Shown: positions 26,813 to 36,930 of the stretch, piece after piece | Layout of the letters: the number at the start of each line of letters is the position of its first letter | Numbering within the stretch: the first letter of the stretch is position 1 | Assembly (NCBI GenBank): GCA_020846195.1 | Contig: JADLEJ010000003.1 | Coordinates: forward strand, 1-64,000 | DNA length: 64,000 nucleotides | Source: Nitrospira sp. | GTDB lineage: Bacteria > Nitrospirota > Nitrospiria > Nitrospirales > Nitrospiraceae | Direction: 5' to 3' | Translations under genes and position numbers: made by a program | Notes under the pieces: model-generated | What the model saw: the letters and a program-made list of their open reading frames with translations, nothing else | The model's database searches: none | What the model was told of the DNA's origin: nothing

Positions 26813-27589
26813 TCAATAGGCGGCCGGCGCCGAGAGCGGCCGGTGAGAAAACAAAGGAACCGCGTGCAACGTATCGAAAAACAAGGACGTTTTACCCTGC
26901 AACGCCATGCCAACCTGGCCGGTCCCGAGCATTTGATCTTCTATCGACAGCACCAGCACTCCATCGACAAACGTCTCAATGAAATCCTTGCTGACAATCG
27001 TATTTCGCTGCACCCGCAGACTATGCCAATCAATCGGCTTCAACGTCACGGCGGCCTGCCCCAGGACAGTAGGCACTCCTTCGATCACACGGATAACCTC
27101 CGCCCGTTTCGCCCCAAGATCGACGAGCGCCGCGTAAAAGTTTTGCGCATCCCGCAGGGCAAACACGATTCCACCCACACCGCCCGCTCCATCGGCTGAC
27201 CGCATGCGCATCGCAAGATCCGGATACTCATATTCAAGCCCCTGCGCAATCAGCAGTCGGAAGCACGCGCGGTCCTCGCACAAAGACGCCCCCCCTACCA
27301 CATTCGGAACGGACGGGGCCGTTTCATCGGCTTCCACCGACCACATCGCCGAGACCCCGGCCCCAGAGGATAATGGAACGAAACCTCCAGGAATACTTTT
27401 GATTGGATCCTTGTCGAACGTCCATTTATGGAACAAGCCGCCAGTCGCCTGCTGCTTTAAATTCGCTTCCTTCTCCTCATGGCTCTCACGGGGAACGGCC
27501 CATACAGGACCGGCCGCAACCGCTAGAGCCACAGCAATCCAAAAACTAGCCGCCAGCGCCGCTCGAATGTTCTGAGCTATTGGACACAT
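26813..27589 (-). CDS. Secreted protein with concanavalin-like (DUF1080-type) fold
   Basis: A 258-residue exported protein of unknown function. The signal peptide is clear (AALAASFWIAVALAVAAGPVWA). The mature part looks like a beta-sandwich of the laminin-G/DUF1080 type: WTFDKDPI early, then YPDLAMRMRS, GGIVFALRDAQNFYAALVDL, WHSLRVQRN, FVDGVLVLSIED and GQVGMALQGKTSLFFDTLH, which is the repeated strand pattern of that fold. It might bind sugar or polymer. It sits downstream of the DUF255 gene and a small hypothetical gene on the same strand. Confidence 0.65.
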   Translation of the reverse strand: MCPIAQNIRAALAASFWIAVALAVAAGPVWAVPRESHEEKEANLKQQATGGLFHKWTFDKDPIKSIPGGFVPLSSGAGVSAMWSVEADETAPSVPNVVGGASLCEDRACFRLLIAQGLEYEYPDLAMRMRSADGAGGVGGIVFALRDAQNFYAALVDLGAKRAEVIRVIEGVPTVLGQAAVTLKPIDWHSLRVQRNTIVSKDFIETFVDGVLVLSIEDQMLGTGQVGMALQGKTSLFFDTLHAVPLFSHRPLSAPAAY

Positions 27590-27629
27590 CGTGCTGAATC
27601 CCTCCGTTTGATCGCTTCCACACTACCGT

Positions 27630-27893
27630 CTATAGCTTTGCACCCGGTGCCGAGCTCCGCCGCAGCCCCACAATATCGCGCTGCAAACGGTCGCGCTCGG
27701 CCAAAATTCGCTTGCGCCGTTGCCAGCGATCCCAGGTCCACCAACGAAGTTTTTGCGCGAACCTGACGGATGGAGGCGCCGCGCTGCCGCCCGGGGCATG
27801 CTGAAAATCATACCCCTGATGATCGTTGCGGTTTTCAAAAAACCGCGTATAGAGGTGCTCGTACAGGCCTTGTCCAGATCCGCCGCCAGCCAC
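27630..27893 (-). CDS. Small hypothetical protein
   Basis: An unrecognised reading frame of about 87 residues beginning 6-13 bases after the DUF255 gene. AGAAAGGA lies right before a GTG at 27899 and with suitable spacing before the GTG at 27893, which is preferred. The protein is Gly-rich at the start and has a Trp/Arg-rich basic helix in the second half (LRWWTWDRWQRRKR), suggesting binding to nucleic acid or membrane. Codon use does not prove coding, so confidence is modest. Confidence 0.45.
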   Translation of the reverse strand: MAGGGSGQGLYEHLYTRFFENRNDHQGYDFQHAPGGSAAPPSVRFAQKLRWWTWDRWQRRKRILAERDRLQRDIVGLRRSSAPGAKL

Positions 27894-27905
27894 AGGCACT
27901 CCTTT

Positions 27906-29957
<2,052 letters not shown>

Positions 29958-30093
29958 AAGTATGTCGTTCAAGATTCTCCGTGCCGGCAAGATTTTTCGT
30001 GTCGAATAGTACCTGGCTCATACCCGCTCTGCAACCCGTGTGCAGCGCTGTGCTATCATCTTCGCCGGAGTCTCGACAAGACGGAGCACCACG

Positions 30094-31635
30094 ATGATAC
30101 ACAGCTGGCCTCGATCATTCATTGCGCTCGGCCGCATGGCCCTGTGTCTCACGCTCGCGTTGCTCGCCCACAGCGAGCCAGTGCGGGCGCAAGCATCCGA
30201 TGCAAACCTTCAGGCCGCTCTAAACACCCTCTCATCCGAACGAATGCTGGCAGATATTCGCACATTGAGCAGCGCCTCCTTCAACGGACGGCTAGCCGGC
30301 AGCGACGATGACAGGCTATCGGCTCAATGGGTTGCGCAGGAACTCGCCGCCGCTCAATTACACCTTCCCCCTATCATGAACGGCTCACTCCGCTTTCCCT
30401 TTGTTAGCGGAAAACAGGGCACTCCGCTTGGTGTGATGGCCTCAATCATTTCAGCCTCAACCATCCAACCGGACCCAAGCCTTCGAATGGGCAGCGCTGA
30501 CCAGATGACCCCCGCCACTCTCGGCACCGATTATCTGCCAGTATTCGACTCGCCCTCCGCTTCTATCCAGGGTCGTATCGTCTTTGTGGGCTACGGGATT
30601 GCCGATCCGGCGCACGGGATCGATGACTATGCCAGTGTGGAGGTGACCAATCAGATCGTCCTCTTTCTGCGCGGTAAGCCGGATCATTACCAGCAGCCGG
30701 TCAGCCATGCGGACAAAGTCCGATTCGCGAAAAGCCATGGCGCCCTCGCCTATCTGACCGCCACCGGGCCGATTCTCCATCCCTATGAAGCCCGGCGTGG
30801 CGTGACAGGCAGACCCAGCGCCTTCTATAGCCAGCTCCCCCAGGACCAAGCCATTCCTGGCGCCTGGATCGGCACCGCACTCGCGGAACAGCTCCTTGCC
30901 GGATCGGACAGTACCAACGCGAATCGTCTTCGACTCCTCCAGGAACAACTCAACAACACCGCTTCAAGCCAATCGCGGGAAACCGACCGCTACGCATCGC
31001 TCGACTGGAACAGCACCAGGCAAGAAGGCCTGTTGACCAACGTCGTAGGGTTGATCCCAGGAACCGGCCCTGACGCCATCATCGTCGGCGCCCATCGCGA
31101 CCACTTCGGCCGCCCGGCTGGCTTATTCTTTCCAGGCGCGGACGATAATGCGTCCGGCACCGCTGTGATGCTGGAAGTGGCGCGCGCAATAGCGAAATCA
31201 GACCTGCGCCCCCAACACACGATTCTGTTTGTCTCCTTTAGCGGCGAAGAAAACGGCTTGCTGGGCTCGCGTCTCTACGTCACCCGTCCGATCGTGCCGC
31301 TCGCTTCAACCAATGTCATGATCAACATCGATCATGCCGGCATCGGCAACGGACGATTGACAGTTGGTGTAACCGGCTTGGAAAAGACGGTGGCCACTGC
31401 GGCAGGACAGGCCGCAGAGCTAACGGACAAACTCGATGTGTATGGATTCTTTCCGGGTGGCGATCACGTGCCGTTCAAAGAAGCGGGCGTGCCGACCATT
31501 ACCACCGTCAGCGGCGGGGTACATCCGCACTATCATCAGCCAGCCGATGCCGCCGACACCATCAACCCGGATATTCTCATGACAACCGCGCGCTACGTCA
31601 TGACACTAGCCTGGCAACTAGCGAACGAGCCGTGA
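30094..31635 (+). CDS. Secreted M28 family zinc aminopeptidase with PA domain
   Basis: A 513-residue exported peptidase. A signal peptide (ALCLTLALLAHSEPVRAQA) is followed by a helical stretch, a PA insert (GRIVFVGYGIADPAHGIDDYASVEV, then IVLFLRGKPDH) and the M28 catalytic domain. Zinc ligands are visible in VGAHRDHFG, GADDNASGT and SGEENGLLGS, with further ligands near VMINIDHAG and GGVHPHYHQPAD. It should release amino acids from peptides in the periplasm or outside. ATG 30094 has GGAG upstream; the frame reads further upstream without a signal-peptide-like start. Confidence 0.9.
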   Translation: MIHSWPRSFIALGRMALCLTLALLAHSEPVRAQASDANLQAALNTLSSERMLADIRTLSSASFNGRLAGSDDDRLSAQWVAQELAAAQLHLPPIMNGSLRFPFVSGKQGTPLGVMASIISASTIQPDPSLRMGSADQMTPATLGTDYLPVFDSPSASIQGRIVFVGYGIADPAHGIDDYASVEVTNQIVLFLRGKPDHYQQPVSHADKVRFAKSHGALAYLTATGPILHPYEARRGVTGRPSAFYSQLPQDQAIPGAWIGTALAEQLLAGSDSTNANRLRLLQEQLNNTASSQSRETDRYASLDWNSTRQEGLLTNVVGLIPGTGPDAIIVGAHRDHFGRPAGLFFPGADDNASGTAVMLEVARAIAKSDLRPQHTILFVSFSGEENGLLGSRLYVTRPIVPLASTNVMINIDHAGIGNGRLTVGVTGLEKTVATAAGQAAELTDKLDVYGFFPGGDHVPFKEAGVPTITTVSGGVHPHYHQPADAADTINPDILMTTARYVMTLAWQLANEP

Positions 31636-31653
31636 ACGTGACGCCGTAGGGAG

Positions 31654-32076
31654 TTACGGAATGTCGTCGAGAAGGGTGGAACCAATCGAAGGCAGAGGGC
31701 TTGTCTGCCTGGGAGGGCCGGGTAACACCAGCGGAGAGCCGCCCTGGTTGGCGCCCTGAATCAACCCGATCGAGAGTTGCGGGCCAAACGTCATCACCCC
31801 GCCGCTCCAGGCCTGGCCGGTCGTTGGATTCCGAAAACTATAGGTCTGCATATTCCCGCCGGGCGTATATAAATAGCCCTGCGTCCCCTGCCCATCGAGA
31901 TACAGACTCCCTGGGCCGGCCAAATTGAACAGCGGCCCGACGCCGCCATCGAACGACCGCACCCCGGACACCGATTGAGCCAAGGCCGGCGCGCATTCGA
32001 CCAGCGCCGTCCCAATGGTCCCCACTGCCGCAATCAGTGCAACCGTCAGTGCAACCGTGAGCAGGCGTTGCATCAT
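31654..32076 (-). CDS. Small secreted protein, unknown
   Basis: About 140 residues with a signal peptide (LLTVALTVALIAAVGTIGTALVECAPALAQ). The mature part is Gly-, Pro- and Ser-rich with an aromatic/Gly beta pattern (GSLYLDGQGTQGYLYTPGG) but no recognised domain. Either of two adjacent ATGs (32076, 32073) may start translation; the frame is open to 32112. It is divergent from the tolC-like gene and might relate to it, but nothing in sequence shows this. Confidence 0.55.
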   Translation of the reverse strand: MMQRLLTVALTVALIAAVGTIGTALVECAPALAQSVSGVRSFDGGVGPLFNLAGPGSLYLDGQGTQGYLYTPGGNMQTYSFRNPTTGQAWSGGVMTFGPQLSIGLIQGANQGGSPLVLPGPPRQTSPLPSIGSTLLDDIP

Positions 32077-32110
32077 GCTTCTACTTCTCTGAGGCAGGGT
32101 GGGGTGATTC

Positions 32111-32138
32111 ATGACAATATCCGTCTCACCAGTATAAT
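32111..32138 (+). promoter_or_regulatory. Possible promoter of the tolC-like gene
   Basis: A consensus -10 TATAAT (32133-32138) with a poor -35 ATGACA (32111-32116) and a 16-base spacer. A small hairpin AGCCT-TGTC-AGGCT follows the expected transcription start, before the ribosome site AAGGAGG. Confidence 0.45.
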
Positions 32139-32173
32139 ATGAGCCTTGTCAGGCTGTCGATCAAGGAGGATTC

Positions 32174-33745
32174 ATGAGCCCCCACTATCGTTTCGTCCCC
32201 GGCATCTCCGGATGGCACAGCGGGATCGCACTCGCACTCGTCTTGCTGACCACCACTCCCAGCTGGAGCCAAGGCCCCGCCAAGGCCGCAACTCCCGAAG
32301 AACGGCGCGAAACGGTTTCCCTGGCCGACGCCGCCGTCCGCGCGCTGCAAAGCAATCTGGATATCTCCATCAGCCGCCAGACGAAAGAAAGCCGGGTGTT
32401 CGATATCACCGTCGAGCAGGCCAAGTTCGACCCGACCTTGAGTGTGAACGGCCAATACAACCGCCAAGTCTCGCCGCTCAATCGTCCGGTCTTCGGCGGC
32501 ACCGGCGGCAACCTGACCGACATTCAAACGTTCGACCAACGCAACAGCTCCGTGACTGTCGATGCGACGCAAAACCTCATCACCGGCGGCAATATCGACT
32601 TGAATTACAGCCCGGCACGCACGAATGTGAACCAGAACCTGGCCACCGGTTTCTTGTTCAACCCAGCCTGGACCGGCGGCCTCGCCCTCACGCTGACCCA
32701 GCCCTTGCTCCGCAACGCCGGCATCGATATCACCAAAACCTTTATCAAGGTCGCGCAGAATAATGCCGACGTCGAGCAGCACATTTTCCGCGATCGGGTC
32801 CTGACCGTCCTCGCCACCGTCGAACAAACCTACTGGGAACTGGTCTTCTCGAATGAAAACCTGAAGGTCGCCCAGGCGGCCCTCAAGGCGGCGGAAGAAT
32901 TGCTCGCGACCAACCGCGCTAAAACCAAAGCCGGCGTCATGTCCATCGTGGATGTCTTGCAGGCCGAAGCCGCCGTCGCCTCGCGAGTCGAACAGGTGCT
33001 CGTGGCCGAAAAATCCATTCGCGATCAAGAAGACCAATTGCGCCGGTTGTTGAATCCAGGCGAAGAGGAGTTGCGGCAGGATGTGCGGCTGACCCCCACC
33101 GATCAACCCGTCATCGTCCTTGAGCCCCTTAGCTTGCAAGAAGCCATCGACACCGCCATCGACCAGCGCCCGGAAATCGTTCAAGCCAAGAAGAACGTCG
33201 ACTCGGGCGAGCTCAACAAACAATTCGCCCGCAATCAGCTCCTCCCCACCCTGTCGCTTCAAGGCACGATGGGCATGGCTGGATTGGGCAAAGACTACGG
33301 CGATTCCGTCAGCAAAAACCTCAGCGGCGACTTTTACAATTTTGGCGCGGGGCTCGTCTTAAGCTATCCACTGGGCAATCGCTCGGCCATCAGCACCTAT
33401 AATAAGCGCCAACTGGAATCCAAAAATGCCGAAGCCTCCCTCGCGAGCGTCCGCCAGCAAATCATTGTGGGCGTGCGCGAAGCCGTCCGCCGCGTGCAGA
33501 CCGACTTCAAGCGCATCGAGACCACCCGCTCCGCCCGCATTATGGCCGAGAAGCAATTACAGGCCGAGCAGGAACGGCTGAAGGTCGGGTTGAGCACCAC
33601 CCGCTTTGTGCTCGACTTCCAGCGCGACCTCGCCACCGCGCAAGGCAACGAGCTGCGGTCGGTCGTGGACTACAACAAGTCGCTCTCCAACCTGGCGCGC
33701 CACAAAGCCAGCACGCTGGACCGGTACAATCTGCAACTGCAATAA
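32174..33745 (+). CDS. TolC-family outer-membrane efflux protein
   Basis: A 523-residue outer-membrane channel subunit. It has a signal peptide (to about residue 35), two repeats of the OEP domain, and long coiled-coil helices (VEQTYWELVFSNENLKVAQAAL and VREAVRRVQTDFKRIETTRSAR). Three protomers would form the channel-tunnel. No membrane-fusion protein or inner-membrane pump is encoded next to it in this window, so its partner must be elsewhere. AAGGAGG precedes the ATG. The long open frame on the opposite strand is an artefact of codon bias. Confidence 0.92.
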   Translation: MSPHYRFVPGISGWHSGIALALVLLTTTPSWSQGPAKAATPEERRETVSLADAAVRALQSNLDISISRQTKESRVFDITVEQAKFDPTLSVNGQYNRQVSPLNRPVFGGTGGNLTDIQTFDQRNSSVTVDATQNLITGGNIDLNYSPARTNVNQNLATGFLFNPAWTGGLALTLTQPLLRNAGIDITKTFIKVAQNNADVEQHIFRDRVLTVLATVEQTYWELVFSNENLKVAQAALKAAEELLATNRAKTKAGVMSIVDVLQAEAAVASRVEQVLVAEKSIRDQEDQLRRLLNPGEEELRQDVRLTPTDQPVIVLEPLSLQEAIDTAIDQRPEIVQAKKNVDSGELNKQFARNQLLPTLSLQGTMGMAGLGKDYGDSVSKNLSGDFYNFGAGLVLSYPLGNRSAISTYNKRQLESKNAEASLASVRQQIIVGVREAVRRVQTDFKRIETTRSARIMAEKQLQAEQERLKVGLSTTRFVLDFQRDLATAQGNELRSVVDYNKSLSNLARHKASTLDRYNLQLQ

Positions 33746-33751
33746 TCCTCC

Positions 33752-34465
33752 ATGCTGACGCCTGCGCCGAGCGAACAGGCGGCACCGAGTAGAACGCACG
33801 AACGGGGAGCCGCGCTGGCGCTGCTCCCCGTCGCCGCCACGCTCCTGTTCTACTTCCTTCCCTTGTCGCTGCGAGAGCAATCGCTCGTTCAATTCGCCCC
33901 ACAGATTCTGGCCTATCTCGCGCTTGCCCTGTGGGCGGCATACAACCGCCCCCTGCTCCCGCTCCTCGGCCTGCCTCCACAAGGATTGACGTCCGGCTTC
34001 CGGCAGGGCCTCGCCATCGGCCTCGGGCTCGGTTGTCTTAATACCATCCTCATCCTCAGCGTGACTCCGGCAATCGGATTCGACATCGCGTTTCTGAAGA
34101 ACACCCCTCATGCCCAGATCCCGCTCTTCATCATGTTGCCCTGGGCGATCAGCGGCATCGCGCTCTTCGTCGAAGTGAACTTCCGCGGCTTTCTGCTCGG
34201 ACGGCTGGCCAGGCTCGAATCGCCGCTGTGGCAATCCTCCCGCCTTCGACGCCTCTCGCCGCTGGCCCTCCTGGCCAGCGCCCTCGCCTTTTCGTTTGAC
34301 CCGTTCATGGTCGCGACGTTCCAGTATCTCCACTGGATCGCCATCTGGGACGGCCTCGTCTGGGGCGTGGTCAGGCTCAGGACGAACAATCTCTACATTC
34401 CCATCGTCGCGCACGCCGTTGAGGTCATGGTGATGTATAGTGCGGTGCGAGCGGCGCTCGGGTAA
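33752..34465 (+). CDS. CPBP-like intramembrane protease homologue
   Basis: A 237-residue protein with about seven transmembrane helices. The region FVEVNFRGFLLGRL resembles CPBP motif 1 (EExxxR), with the first Glu replaced by Val, and VAHAVEVMVMY resembles the last His-containing motif. It may be a CPBP (Abi) family protease with an altered active site, or an inactive relative. It begins six bases after the tolC-like gene, so the two are probably co-transcribed. Confidence 0.65.
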   Translation: MLTPAPSEQAAPSRTHERGAALALLPVAATLLFYFLPLSLREQSLVQFAPQILAYLALALWAAYNRPLLPLLGLPPQGLTSGFRQGLAIGLGLGCLNTILILSVTPAIGFDIAFLKNTPHAQIPLFIMLPWAISGIALFVEVNFRGFLLGRLARLESPLWQSSRLRRLSPLALLASALAFSFDPFMVATFQYLHWIAIWDGLVWGVVRLRTNNLYIPIVAHAVEVMVMYSAVRAALG

Positions 34466-34521
34466 CATCCCCCAGCGGCGTCACCCCAAAAATCGACCGC
34501 AGTCCGGAGGAGGGAATCCAC

Positions 34522-34857
34522 GTGAACGGCTTGGGCAAATACGTCCTCTATTTTCTCTTAGGCGGCACCATCGTCAGCGTCTCGACCTATCTCGGCGCAC
34601 AAGGCCGGTCATTCCTCGCAGCCTTCGCGAGCACTTTCCCAGCCATTACTGGAGCGACTTTTATCCTGATCTATGTGAACGGCGGCAACGACGCCATCGT
34701 GAGCTACGCGAAGAATCTTCTCTGGTTCGTGCCGCCCTGGACGGTGTACGTCGTGGCCATGATCGCCGGCGTGCCGCGCTTCGGCTTCTGGCCCGCGATG
34801 CTCGGCTCACTCACACTCTATATGAGCTGCGTGGGGCTGGTCCGGTTCCTCCGGTAG
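34522..34857 (+). CDS. Small inner-membrane protein (DUF3147/GlpM-like)
   Basis: A 111-residue protein with four predicted transmembrane helices. The pattern (a Gly-rich first helix, FPAITGATFILIYVNGG in the second, PPWTVYVVAM in the third) resembles DUF3147/GlpM-like proteins, whose function is not settled. GTG 34522 is chosen because GGAGGAGGG lies upstream at normal distance. Confidence 0.6.
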   Translation: MNGLGKYVLYFLLGGTIVSVSTYLGAQGRSFLAAFASTFPAITGATFILIYVNGGNDAIVSYAKNLLWFVPPWTVYVVAMIAGVPRFGFWPAMLGSLTLYMSCVGLVRFLR

Positions 34858-34869
34858 GCCGGGCAGGCG

Positions 34870-35625
34870 CTACGGCAGAACGAGACCGAAGTGCTCGTGG
34901 AGCGCGCGGGTATAGGCGGCATCGCCCTCGACAACGGATTTTTCGTTCTGTCCGTCCTGCCTGATACTCAACCGCCGATCCACCAGCGTCTTGCGCCCGT
35001 CCTTGGTCGGGATCGTGCAGATCCGGCGCTGCATAAAGCGAGAGTCCGGCGAATGCGAATGAAAATAGTTGGGGTAGAGATAATCGACCGGCTGGCAGGG
35101 TTCGAGCGTAAATGAGTAGAGGCTTTCCCATTCCTCATGCACCAGGCATTGCAGGAGATATTCATCGGATTCGATGACCGTGAGCCGGAACTCCTCCGAA
35201 TACTGTGCCACCTGAACTCCGGACGACAACCGAATCGGCTCCAGCAACCCGTTGCCACCGAATCCCACATCGACAAGCCAGGATTCCCCGCCGACGTTCA
35301 CCATCGAGACCTGATGACTTTTCGGATAGGGCGGTTTCGCGCCATATCTCACCCGCGCAATCAAACGAGTGACTGAGAAACCCAGTTCTTCGAGCAGCAA
35401 GCTGAAAAGCCCGTTCAATTCAAAACAGTATCCGCCGCGTTTAGCCGTCACAATCTTGGCAAACAGATCCGCCGGTTCAAGCGAGATCGCCCGGCCGAGA
35501 AAGTTGTCCAAATTCTCGAACGGCACAGTGAGCACATGAGCGAGATGGAGCGCACGCAACGCGTCAGGGGAAACCGCCTGAGTCCCGCGATAGGCAATCC
35601 GATCATAATAGGAGTGAATATCCAT
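34870..35625 (-). CDS. nat: Arylamine N-acetyltransferase
   Basis: This enzyme transfers acetyl from acetyl-CoA to arylamines or related substrates through a Cys thioester. The 251-residue protein has the full catalytic triad: Cys67 in RGGYCFELN, His104 in SHQVSMV and Asp119 in LVDVGFGG, plus the N-terminal FENLDNFLGR segment. Its physiological substrate here is unknown. It converges with the DUF3147-like gene and has no obvious operon partner. Confidence 0.93.
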   Translation of the reverse strand: MDIHSYYDRIAYRGTQAVSPDALRALHLAHVLTVPFENLDNFLGRAISLEPADLFAKIVTAKRGGYCFELNGLFSLLLEELGFSVTRLIARVRYGAKPPYPKSHQVSMVNVGGESWLVDVGFGGNGLLEPIRLSSGVQVAQYSEEFRLTVIESDEYLLQCLVHEEWESLYSFTLEPCQPVDYLYPNYFHSHSPDSRFMQRRICTIPTKDGRKTLVDRRLSIRQDGQNEKSVVEGDAAYTRALHEHFGLVLP

Positions 35626-35742
35626 CGACCAACGACTCCTGGGGAAAACTTCTCAGAAAGAGTATAGGGAAAATCCAAGCAGCGGGTCTATGGCCTTCAG
35701 ATAGCCAGATGATTTCGGAGAGAATGATTTGTGGGGGCACGC

Positions 35743-36318
35743 CTAGACGGAATGAGAGAAATGCAGCCGGTTCATTTCGTTGAGCGTGGCGATCATCTGA
35801 TTGAGCGCGTGGGTCACGGTGCGGCTGGCTTCATGAGAACAATTGTTGGCGCCGGTCCAGATGTCAGGCGGGGCGGGGCGTTCACCCACGTTCTGACAAA
35901 AGCGCGAGATGGTGTGTTTCCAGTGAGAGGCCTCCGGGCTTGCATCGAGAAACCGCTCCCGGTCATTCGAGAAGGGTTGTTCGAACTGCCCGGCGCGGAG
36001 CTGCCACATCTGCTCCATGGCCTGCTGCCGGTCCGAGCCCAGTTCAAGCCCATTCATCTTTTCATTCAACGCAGCAAAGAACCCGCCAACGACATGTTCC
36101 ACCTGCGACTCAGGAAAGACGCCGACACAAGCCTGCATGAGCAGGAATTTGTGGAAGAGAAACACCTCGGCGCTAATCCGGGCATCGTTGGCGGAAGGGT
36201 CGCAGGCCAGCGCTAATTCGCGCAGGGCATCCGCAGACGCTCCTTCGAGACTGGAGCCGAGCAGCTTCGCAATCTGACGACCAAGGTTGAGATATTCAAT
36301 ATTCGACAGCAACATCAT
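35743..36318 (-). CDS. Hypothetical helical protein
   Basis: An unrecognised 191-residue cytosolic protein, mostly helical, with no signal peptide. Two adjacent ATGs at 36318/36315 follow GGAGAGG with good spacing; the longer frame to 36489 runs through a palindromic repeat and is not believed. Motifs that stand out are FLFHKFLLMQACVGVF and a Trp/His/Cys-containing stretch near residue 150-170. The 117 bases between it and nat hold nothing recognised. Confidence 0.6.
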   Translation of the reverse strand: MMLLSNIEYLNLGRQIAKLLGSSLEGASADALRELALACDPSANDARISAEVFLFHKFLLMQACVGVFPESQVEHVVGGFFAALNEKMNGLELGSDRQQAMEQMWQLRAGQFEQPFSNDRERFLDASPEASHWKHTISRFCQNVGERPAPPDIWTGANNCSHEASRTVTHALNQMIATLNEMNRLHFSHSV

Positions 36319-36360
36319 CGCAACCTCTCCGTGCACCCCAGAAGACCCTTCTCTCGCAGA

Positions 36361-36484
36361 CGGCTCAAAATGGCTGTCAGCAAGGCCGCAGACGAGGAAA
36401 GCACCGGAGGCGTACCCTCTGGGGTACGTTGAGGATGCTTTCGAGACGAGAACGAAGCTGGCGGGCATTTTCAGCTGGCTGCTA
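36361..36484. repeat. Interspersed palindromic repeat, copy 2
   Basis: A long imperfect palindrome. The centre is a perfect hairpin CGTACCC-TCTG-GGGTACG (36411-36428). Outside it GAAAGCA pairs with TGCTTTC, then GCCGCAGACGAG faces CGAGACGAGAACG, and the ends are CAAAATGGCTG and, on the minus strand, TAGCAGCCAGCTGAAAATG. The terminal TAG is the stop codon of ybjQ (36482-36484). The outer arm matches copy 1 (613-755) and the half copy at 56032-56072. Confidence 0.75.
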
Positions 36485-36802
36485 TTCAACGACGACGGCG
36501 GTGCCGCTGGTGCTCACCATCAACATGCTGCTGCTGGCGCCAATCGTTTCATAATCGATGTCGATGCCGACGATGGCATTAGCGCCGAGATTCCTGGCTT
36601 GCTCACGCATTTCGCCCAACGCAATATCTTTGGCCTTCCGCAATTCGGCTTCGTAGGAGGCCGACCGGCCGCCGACAATGTCTCTGATCGAGGCAAAGAA
36701 ATCGCGAAAGATGTTCGCGCCCAAAATCGCGTCGCCGCTGACGAGCCCCAGATACTTAACCGCGCGCTTGCCTTCAATGCCCGGTGTCGTCGTCAAAATC
36801 AT
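36482..36802 (-). CDS. YbjQ/DUF74 family protein
   Basis: A 106-residue protein of the YbjQ family (possible heavy-metal-binding; function not established). It has the family opening [27 protein letters not shown], and the C-terminal core [23 protein letters not shown] 36802 follows GGGAGGG with good spacing; a longer frame upstream adds unrelated sequence. Its stop codon TAG is formed by the end of a palindromic repeat. It is divergent from uvrA. Confidence 0.85.
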   Translation of the reverse strand: MILTTTPGIEGKRAVKYLGLVSGDAILGANIFRDFFASIRDIVGGRSASYEAELRKAKDIALGEMREQARNLGANAIVGIDIDYETIGASSSMLMVSTSGTAVVVE

Positions 36803-36930
36803 GCGTCCCTCCCAGTGAAAGCCCCATCCTCTCATTCTTAAATGGGATCGCCAAGCCTTTCCCCGTTCCCGGTTGAAGCAGCCCTCTCCGCTTGATAGGA
36901 TCACCAGTTCCCTCACAAGGAATCATCGCC

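Noticed and set aside
32126..33262. 378-codon open frame on the minus strand
   Set aside because: Antisense to the tolC-like gene, which has a signal peptide, ribosome site and family motifs.
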